The notes beneath the pieces are model-generated. The model did no database searches. It saw only the letters and a list, made by a program, of their open reading frames with translations, and had not been told where the DNA came from. From Megalonaias nervosa (taxonomy: Eukaryota > Mollusca > Bivalvia > Unionida > Unionidae), in assembly GCA_016617855.1 (NCBI GenBank), contig JAECUM010000815.1, positions 95,833 through 159,832 on the forward strand: a stretch of 64,000 nt of DNA. The letters run 5' to 3'. Of this stretch, positions 50,103 to 60,800 are shown one piece after another (positions within the stretch are counted from its first letter, which is position 1; each line of letters opens with the position of its first letter). Both the position numbers and the translations under genes were made by a program.

Positions 50103-53100
50103 ACACACACACGCACACACAATAAAAATGTACATTAAAAAAACTATCTGAATGAAGCGGTTCATTGTACATACTTAAAAATGTACACTATTCTCCTGAT
50201 TTTTTAAAATATTTACTAAACTGGAGTCATCAGATTAAATCAGTAGCATTTCTATAACATTGTTTATATTCAGTTTATTACATATGCAGACACATGCAAG
50301 TTTCGATGTGACTAGATTAATTTTTTAATGATTACCGGAAGCAGGTTCTTCTAAATCTGCATTCTGATGCATCTCTTACCTGATCAGAGACATTTATCCA
50401 GTTGTATCCAAATGATGGCACATTCTTCTCTCTGCTGATGGGGCAGATGGCCACAAAATTATACACAGCTCTGGATGTGTAGAGCAGGATAATCAAAACA
50501 CAGACCACAACTGCTTGACACACTGTGGTCCCCTGTATGCAAGCAAACAACAATCTCAATGGAAATATCCTGAATATAACAAACTGATGAATGACATGAC
50601 AAAACAAAATAACTAAAGGTTACAGATGCCTCTTCCATGTGAAACACAAATACAAAATGTTCAAGTATTTATGGCACTTTTGCAGCATGAAAGTCTAAAT
50701 CAAATTAGACAAAAAAGCTGTTAACCAACATTCCAAGAACTTATGTCACACTTACTCCCTAGCTTGGTACAGATATGTTTTCACTTTCAAATGACCCTGA
50801 CATTGCATTAGGCATGACAGCTATCCCTCTCAGCATCTGAAACCTGCGACCATGGTGAAAAACTTTAACCAAAAACTTAACAAAGATTTTCAAATGACCT
50901 TGACCTTGCACAACCATCAGATGCACGGTCGAGGCACCTGGATACAAAAAGGTAGGAGTGTATTAATTTTACAATCCAAGTATGATAATATCCCTTTTTG
51001 GGTTTAGGTCTTATGAACTTAACCAAGATTTTCAAATGACATTCACCTTGCCATCATTCCTGATTTAACAGTATGATAACTATCCTTTCTGTGATTGAGA
51101 CCTATAACCATACTGAAAAACCTCAACTGAACACTTTTAACCAAGATATTCAAATGACCATGATCCTTCCTGAAGAGAGAGGGAGGATGGGGATGTATAA
51201 AATTTAAAGTGCAGTGCTCACTGATTTTACTATCCATATCTGACAGCAATCCAGCTAAAAGTTTGGAATTTGTGACCATACAGAAAAACTTTAATCAGAA
51301 ATTTAACCAAGATTTTCAAATTACCTTGACTTTGTCCGAACACATGAAGGGGTGGAGGGTGGTGGTGAAGATGAATGTCCAATGCTAACTGATTATATGG
51401 TCCAAGTAATCCCTCAAAGATTTATAACCATACAAAAAACTTAAAATAAAATTGTAACCAATGCTGATGTTGCCAACACCACCATCAGAATGAGTGTCTC
51501 CCCCCCAACAAGTCTAACCCATGCTAAAGAAGCTTGCATAATCCTTGCAGACAAATATTTAAAAAACTTGACCAAGTATTATCACCATCTGACATCAATC
51601 TCGGTATGAAAGTGATTTCAGTAAATTCAGTCTTTCTGAAGTTACTGAGTAGAAACTAAAAAGTAGGATATGCTATACCAATATATTTTTCAACAGACAA
51701 AAAGCAAAAATACTCCAAACGAACACAGCAGTCAGAAAAAGCTCTTGAAATTTGGCAACTTGGTTTTAACTTTACATAAAAACTTTTGAAAATGCATGCT
51801 AGTATATGTTGTAGGACTTTTAATTAAAGATGTAACAGAAAAATTATTTAGACATAGATACCTTAACAATGAAGAGTAACTTTTACATAATCACTTTATA
51901 GACATATACCTGAATAAAGAAGAGGTGACTTGTACATGATCTCATTATAAATATACCCCCTTACAAAGTAGAGGTACCTTGTACATGATCACATTATAGA
52001 TCAGACATGTGCAACTTAATCCAGTGTGCGGGTCAGATAAGCAATTTTTAAAGCCAAACCCTATTATGTAAATAAGAAAAAAAATGATGTTGTGGGCCAG
52101 ATCTGACCTGCAGGTCATAGGTTACACATGCCTGTTATAGACAGATACCTTAATAAAATACAGGTGAGTTGCAAATAATCACATTATATATAGATACCCT
52201 AAAAAAGAAGAGTGACTTGAACATGATCAAATTATATATCAATACCCTAACAAAGTAGAGTGACTTGTACAAGATCAAATTATATATCAATACCCTAACA
52301 AAGTAGAGTGACTTTGACATGATCACATTATAGACAGATACATATGAAGTGATTCCCATTTCCATGCCATTCTATGTTTGCTTTGTAAAACAATTCAGTC
52401 CGATTTTCAAAACAATCTGTTTCAGTCAAAAGAAGACATCAGGAATGAGAAATGACAGCAGTGTACTTATTAGCTCAAGAGTTAACCATCCTGAGTAAAT
52501 TTAATTACTGTACATTGTAAAAATTGGAGAAACTTGTTACTTATTACTTATCTACAATAACCTATCTTTCACAAACAGGACATCCTAAATATATATGCTG
52601 TGAATAACATGGTGGATATACCATTTTAGTAATGTAGGAACAATACAGATGACAGAATTAACTCGGATGAAGAAATACTATGGTTTTACTTGTGTTTCTT
52701 GTTATAATTTTTGTGGTTTAGGAAACAAAGACATTCTCATAGGTACTTAATTTGTGGATTTGCCTGTCAAAGTTTGTATATTTACAGATATTTTATTTCA
52801 TAGGTACTTAATTTATGGATTTGCCTGTGAAAGTTTGTATATTTACTGGTATTTTATTTCATTGGTTAATATCTACAAATATCCAAACTAAAGAATACAA
52901 AAGAACAAAACCAAACTGTCAATAAATGATGGTGACTTTAATGGTTAAAACAACACAACCGCTAGTATAAGCGAAATCAAATGCCTGTCAAGATCAATCT
53001 CCAACACTGTTTTCATTCAGACATCAAGCAGAACCAAGTAACAACAATCCATACATTAACTGAAATACATCTAAAAGGTCTCTTACATAAAGCACTGTCC

Positions 53101-54793
53101 ATAAAGTTTGCAACATCAGTCCTATTATGTGGATAATGTCATCACTCAGTATGTGAATTAAACATATGACCAACTGCTCCTCTGTGCATTCAGCGGGTGG
53201 TGGTAACCTTCATGGATAGTGAAGGAAAGCAGCTCAAGATAAAGTGTGTGAGAGATCAGTCCTAATTATCTGTGGCTTTTAAGAAAGCTGGATTTGTGTT
53301 GTAATTTTGCAATTGTGTTATTATTAGTGTGTTTACACTATGTTTAACTAGCACTTGTGATGTAATTCATGTGCAGACAGTGTTTAATTAGCACCTGTGC
53401 TGTAATTAGTGTGTATACACAGTGATTAATTAGCACTTGTGCATCAAGGAATAGTTTCAGTAGTTTACAGTGTTGTTGTTCCTTTGAATTAAAATGTGTT
53501 GATAAAATGAGATGTGCTGTAAGGAGGATTTTAATTGGAAAGTTTTCTATCTGTAATTAGAAGCATACGTGTCTAAATTTATCTACATTTCATGCAGATT
53601 ATCTAAACAGATGGATCACAGCTGTGTTTAAATCTTAAATCACAGAGAAATGCACAGAATAAATGGCAATTTTATATTAGAGCATCTACAGTATTTTCCA
53701 AAGCAGTTTCGGTTAAAGAAAGATTGTTGTTGTTGTTTTGGGTTTAACGCCATTTCTCAGCACATGATAAGCTATACATAGTGGCCAGTATGATTGCTGG
53801 AGGAAGAACCCAGGAAAAGCCCGGTAAGAACCACCAACCCACAGGAAACTACTGGCAGCTATCTCACATATCCACATTGAAGAAATGATCAACACACATA
53901 AGTATTAGAACCAATTTGCAAACATTATTTCATTATTCTTTCTTGTACTTTCTCTTTATCCCTGATCTCATCACACATTGATTTATTGCATGAGTGGAAA
54001 CGACAGCTACCAGACACTCTGTATATAACTAGGTACTGAAACAACATAAATGGATTTATAATTCTTTTTCTTTCAAGATGAGCACAAAAAAACTTTAATA
54101 AAGTATTGTATTAAAGTAATCAAGTTATATTATCAAATAGCTGAACTTCTGTTGATTGCTAGGACTGCATCAGTAAGAAAAGGGGGGAAGCATCACATGT
54201 GGCTCATTTTTCACTGGATCTTTAATTTTGTGGTTCAAAGCAATAAAAAAATCCATGAAAACTGGTACCCCATGAATGCAATCTGTGAAACCAAACTAAT
54301 TTATGATGTTAATTTTTTACATTCAATAAACTGCAGAGTTTAAAATTACTAAACAAATACAAGTCATATTTTTCTGTTTAAAAAAGAAACCACAAGGAAA
54401 TATGGTCAATCATATCTGTTTTGTCCCCTTTAGAAAATATCAAGAGGCCAATGGCCTCATACTTCTGAATCATAAGGTGAACTCTTTATGATGTCATAAG
54501 TCCGCAAATTACCTAATTTGCAATCAGTGTAAGACATATTTTGGGTAATCCTCTCATATGAAATATGCTGAAAAAGAATCATTCCACAAAATATTCTACA
54601 GTTTTGAGAAGCTTTTTATGTTACTTAGTTATTCTAAAGATGTATCCAAACCTCCATGTCAGCTATACCATATTCTGTAGTCCTATAAAAAATAATGTCC
54701 AGTAATTAAGGCTGATCCAAAAGATGATGGAAAACTGGAGAAGTAAAGCCAAAAGATGACAGAAACTATCTTCAAGGGAGGTAACTTTAAATG

Positions 54794-54825
<32 letters not shown>

Positions 54826-57800
54826 GACTTTGTATAGAGCCTAATCTTTAGAAGCTCTAAGCGCTTTACAACATTTGACAACACTTAAAAAACATATATA
54901 ATGATATGATTACAAAAATAAAAACAAACACCACGAAATTAGAAACAGAACATGCTGTAAATATTTAAGGTAAGGATACATTATTAGGTCTTTAAGTCTG
55001 TTCTTGCAGTTGAAATAGGTGAGTTTTAAGAGCGCTCTTGAATGAGATCACTGTGTCTTTGTGTCTAAGTGCAGTGGGCAATTCGTTCCACGTTGCTGGG
55101 CCCTGGTATGCAAAAGAGCGTTGTCCATATGATTTCATCTTCATAGTGGGAATAATGAGAATACGGGTGTCAGAAGAGGAGCATAAGTATCTTGCAGGTG
55201 TGTACACATGGGTGAGGTCAGATAGGTACGTTGGACGGAGCCCGTCAGTGAAACGTAGCACAGAGAACAAATTTTGTGTTTAATTCTGGATCGAATGGAT
55301 AGCCAGTGTAGGGTACAGAGCAGGGGAGGCGTGCTCTGATCGTGGTACTCTAAGGATGATCCAAGAAGCTGTGTTTTGAACTTTTTGAAGTTTCTGGAGA
55401 AGATATTGAGACAAACCAGACAGAATTGAGTTACAATAGTCCAGTCTTGAAAGTACTAAGGAACACACAAGTGTTTTAGTGGCATCAACTGAAAGATACT
55501 TGCGAATGGAGCTGATGCATCTCAGCTCAAGATATGCAGCCTTGCATATGTTCATGACATGTTGGTGCAATGCGAGTACTGTCGAGAGTAACACCTAGGT
55601 TTTGTATGACTGTGTGAATTTAATGTTGGTGTTGCTGATATTTAATGTCTGAGGTAAATGATGTGAATGAGAAAGTCTTTGTGTTGTAATCAGAATGGCT
55701 TCAGTTTTATCATCATTCATCTGCAGCTTGTTACATGTCATCCATGATTTCACATCAGAAATGCACCTCTCTACACCTTGGACGGTAGCTTCAACTTCAG
55801 TTGGGTGGCTAGATTTGTATATTTGGCTGTCATCAGCATACATCTGGTGAGACACTGGATGATGATCTAAGACACTTGAGAGTGGCTGAGTGTACATAAT
55901 GAAGAGAACAGGTCCAAGAACAGACCCCTGTGGAACACCACAACATAGATCAACTGGGCTGGAGTGTTTTCCATTTGCAGACACAATTTGTGTCCTGTTG
56001 ACCAAGTAGGACTTGAACCATAGTAAGGCTATCATAATGAAATCTATTTACTGTCATGTGTTAATTAATGCCATCCCTAAACATATATCATCTACAGATG
56101 TTTTTGTTCATACAATTTTATCTCTTAGGCAAAATAAAATGTGTTTCCTATTGCACTGGTTTTAAAATTAGGACAGGTAGGTAGGTTGGGGGGAGGGTTT
56201 TAACATTAATTATATCATAATTATAGTTATATAAAATGTACTACGCTGCAAGTACTGGACAAAACCATCTCAATTAGATGCACAAATCAATCTGGTGGGT
56301 TTTTTTTATTTTCTTAATATTTCCAATTTTTATGAATTGAACATGTTTTCTGCAATTTGACTGGATGTAAACAGTCATGTGATAATGAACTGGAATTTTT
56401 TACACGTTGATAAATTCTGAGGACTACTTTTGTTTCCCTGTTTCCACGTCATTTGATGTGAAGTTTTATCTAATATCAACCCATCACATCCTAATAACAA
56501 CAACAAAAACTCACCCACCCACTCCTGTGATTTCCAATCAAAATTTACAAACCACAGATACAAATGGACCATTATAAGTTAAAACAATGTAATTGCACAG
56601 GCCTTCCTGCACTCCACCACTCATCCCTTTTGCCTACGAAGGCATGTGGTAGGCTTTACAAGCCAATCTTTGAAAACTATTGCATTTCACCTCGACAACA
56701 TGTTACAGCAGCAGTTATTAAAGGTCAGGGTTATATGTCAAACAAGGTTTCTCACTAAAACTGGACACAATTTTGTTTTTGAAAGATCGAAATGCATAGA
56801 AAGTAACAACAACATTGCTATAACAACACATGCCATATGCAAGGGTAATTTTCGAGGAAAAATGGAATATCCTGGTTTAACTGCAAAAACCATTTTTTAT
56901 ATATTAAAATAATGATTATAACACTGTATCACTGGCATGACCCACTATGACATTCTATCCCATATTACTTGGCTAGCGAAGATTGGGCTATTTATTCTAT
57001 CACAGTTAAGAGGCTAATGAAAAAAAACTTTGATCACAAAAGTGAATGTTTTGTTGATTAAATATGCTGATATGATTTTAGAAAGGAAGTAAATTGGAAT
57101 TATAAGGATTAAATATCATGGTTGGGTATTTATCGATGTGTAAATTTCACCTAATCACTCACAAAGTTAAGATAAAGTACTTCGGACTTTATTTACTTTG
57201 TGAGTGATTAGGTAAAATTTACACATCAATAAATACCCAACCATGATCATTTAATCCTATAAATTTTTTTTCTTTTTTACCTTGGGGAGAAATGAGTTCT
57301 AGGGTCAACAACAAAAAAACAGGGACAGTCAGCCAACTGGAAACACATATAATTTTTTCCTTATAAATTATAAATTTCAATTTATCAATTTAGCAGAATT
57401 TATACTAAAAAAATACTCAGCTTATCACATTCACTGAACTAGGCAGCATCAGATGAGGACAAAAATATAAACATTTTATGGAGAAAAAAAAATTAACAGA
57501 AACCAGGTACAATTTCCTTTCATTCCTAGAAACCATCAAATGTACACATAATGACTATACCCTGTACTTACTTTGGCCTCAAGTACCACACTAGCTGATG
57601 ACATCTTGGCCATTTTGTAGATGCAGACTGAGAGTATAATGGCCATAATAATGAAGAGGGAATCATTGATAGCAACACGAATGTATAGCAGGTAGAATGG
57701 AACCGAGTGCTCTTTCTTCTCATGAATCTTCACCAATACTGCACATGCTATGTTGGCAGCCAGAAATATTAAAACTGCTAACACTATTGCTACTCTAAGT

Positions 57801-60800
57801 GGTTTCCTACAAAAGAAAGCAAGAATACCATAACTAGTACATTATACAATCACCCAATTTTTAATCGTCCTCTATGAGGGCATTAACAGGGCATAGCAGA
57901 CTTTGGAGATTATTGTCTAAAATGGGTCTAAATGACCTGGACTTTTGGTGAAGCCACTGTGTGAAAACGAAATTAGTAACAGACAAACAGACATCATAAC
58001 ATAGCTGATCCATGGTGATACAGTGGCTTTGCATGCTGGACCAGGACCCAACAGGCTTTGGGTTCAAATCCTATTACTAGATCTGCCAAGCTCAGGTATC
58101 ATAGTGTGTTCTTAGGTATGGCAGTTTACTCCAATTCCCTTGGTACTCTATAATCTACTTGTGTTGCTGTGCTGTAAAACACCAAGTATAGTATTCTCCA
58201 CCTAATGATAATGAATACACAGGTATTACCATATACTGCTATAACTTCCTACACTGGCACCAGGGTTACCCATAGGATTTTGAAATTTGCAGTTCAGGAC
58301 TCCATCCTTGAAAAAGTTGCTGTCCAAGCTCTAAAACTAATAATAATTTTCCCTTGCAATAATTCAGAACATTATACTTGTATTGTTGGGTTACCAAACT
58401 AAATGTCATCAGATTGCCAATGCTCATTCATTGTGAAATATTTATTATTAGAGTGAAAAAATAAAACACTAAGGCAACAGAGAACGATGATAAATTATGA
58501 TTGTGATGTTACAATTCTAACAATTCCCAATGGCGTTACCTTGCCATTTTTTAATTCTGTGTGTAGCTAGAAGTAATCAAGGAAGAGATTACAATTTCTT
58601 CTCTATATTAATTTATCAAGAACATTATGTCCATTTTAAATCAATAAATTTGCCAAGACATTAGAAGAAGAAACAAATGACTAAATTTCATTCACTTTTT
58701 TCATTTCATCTTTAACAACATAGCACAGTATACTATATTCAATTTCTTCATAAACAAACTTCAACAGTTTTTTCTATAGCAGATTGAGGATCAAAAATCT
58801 GTTTTTAAATATCCTGAGCACTTTGGCTTGATATGATCATGTGACAAGAAATCTTGTTCACAAGCCACTGACATTATAGGTGAAACCAGTAACACTTCAG
58901 CTAAAACAGCCAAGTTTTCAATCATGTCTGAGTGCACAAAACTAAAAATGTTCCACTGTTTTCTCTTTTTGAGGCCAAATGTACTGTTCCAAGATTTTCC
59001 ATGATTCTCTGTCTCTTTGATGTACTGTTTTCTTTATCAAAACTGAATGCATGAACTACTTTCTGTCAGTCAGTCAAGCAAGAATCAGGCTCATCTACAG
59101 CTTTGTGTTTGGCACTACGGAAATTATTTAAAGTTGCCAATGGAAAAGCATATGTGACAATTACTATAAAATATAAGTCCATAACACAGAAAAATATCTT
59201 ATTTTATGAAAATTAATTTGGGAGTTTGTGTTCTTCTGACTAATAACATAAGTCCAAAAATCTTGGTATTATTTTTTCTAGATGGGGTTTATGATCAAAT
59301 TCAAGTGTGCTGAGAAATGATTATCAGAGCAAGGTGTCAAGCACAAGTACGTGTAATTAGTCTTTAAATCTTACAATCATTAAACACATGTAGTCAATTA
59401 ACAGGCGTCTTTACCTCCTTGTCTGCTATGACCTATGCAAATTCACCTAATCTCATCATTACAATCACTTTAACTTTGTTTGATAGCCTTCACCGTACAT
59501 GACTGATACTTGCTTTGCAGAAACAGACCAAATAAATGAGAAGTTAATCAACAAAAAACTTGTATACCAAGAACCTGGCTGTTGGAAGTTTCATGCATCC
59601 GAAGTTAAAAGTATAAATACTTTTAAGCAGATTTTCAGTTCCCCAAGAACCCTATTTTCCCTCTGTTACCCAACTTCCTCCACAGTCTGGTCACTAATTT
59701 TTCTCCCAAACATGACTGCTCCGATACTAATCTGGCCTCTTTGCACAAACCACTTCAATGAAAATGTCAATGTCATTGTTCAAACTGATTATTTCTGAAA
59801 AGTTTTGCTGTATTTAGTAGGTTCTACTGACTTACTTAAATCTGCTTGGTTCATATTTAGCTCTTGCCTTGAAAACGACCTGAAATCAAAGGAAATGAGT
59901 AACTCCATCAGTGGTGAAAGCTGTTAACCCTTCTCTGGTGAACATACCAGTAATTTTCTAGTCAAAATTTGGCAACTACATGGGAAATTATCTTCACTCA
60001 AATGGTAACATATGTCAGTACCTGTGGACCTGTGATCAATATTATCACTGGCAAAGGTGTGAGCATCATGTGATTTACAGTTGCACTGGCAGCTTTTCTT
60101 ACATTCAGGCTTTATGTCTGTCACCTATCCAACTACCACTACATACCATGTTTGAATTCAAACTGTCATAATGTATACAATTTTCATCTAATTTTCATTC
60201 AATTCTCAGTATACACTAAAATAACAACATGAATTCACATGAGGCAGATGTCAACATAAAATATGTTGATTTGATATAAGGTTATATGCTAATGAGTAAA
60301 GCGACTAATATAATTAATTATCACTAATAAGATGGTGTGACCTGAATCATACCTGCTTCTTTGGATCAAATTACAGGTTGATTTAAACCAAAAGCCAAGC
60401 TTATTTTCACCAATCATTGACTGAACAGACATTGAGTTTTTGAGTGGCCAATTTCTTGTGTTGGTTGATCCACTAATTGGGTTAGACCAATGTTTCTACA
60501 AAATTCAACCAATTTCTGTTAATGTGATCATTCATATGATCCATGTTTATGTCACCTAAAATATATATTTACTTGGCCATCAATCTCTTTATCTAGTTGC
60601 ACTTTTAAATGCTCATTCTATCTGACCTTCTCAGAAGGGGACTGATAGACAAAACTCGTTCGGAATGGCTTTGTATTTTACTGACTTACATGGAACAATA
60701 TTCCTTCAATTTTTTTCTCATTCTAAATCAATTCTCCATTCAACTGATAAACCATTTCTTACATAGAAAACAACACCTCAACCACCAGAACCTCTGTCAT

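Noticed and set aside
55038..55283. 81-codon plus-strand frame
   Set aside because: Antisense shadow of the LINE C-terminal domain.
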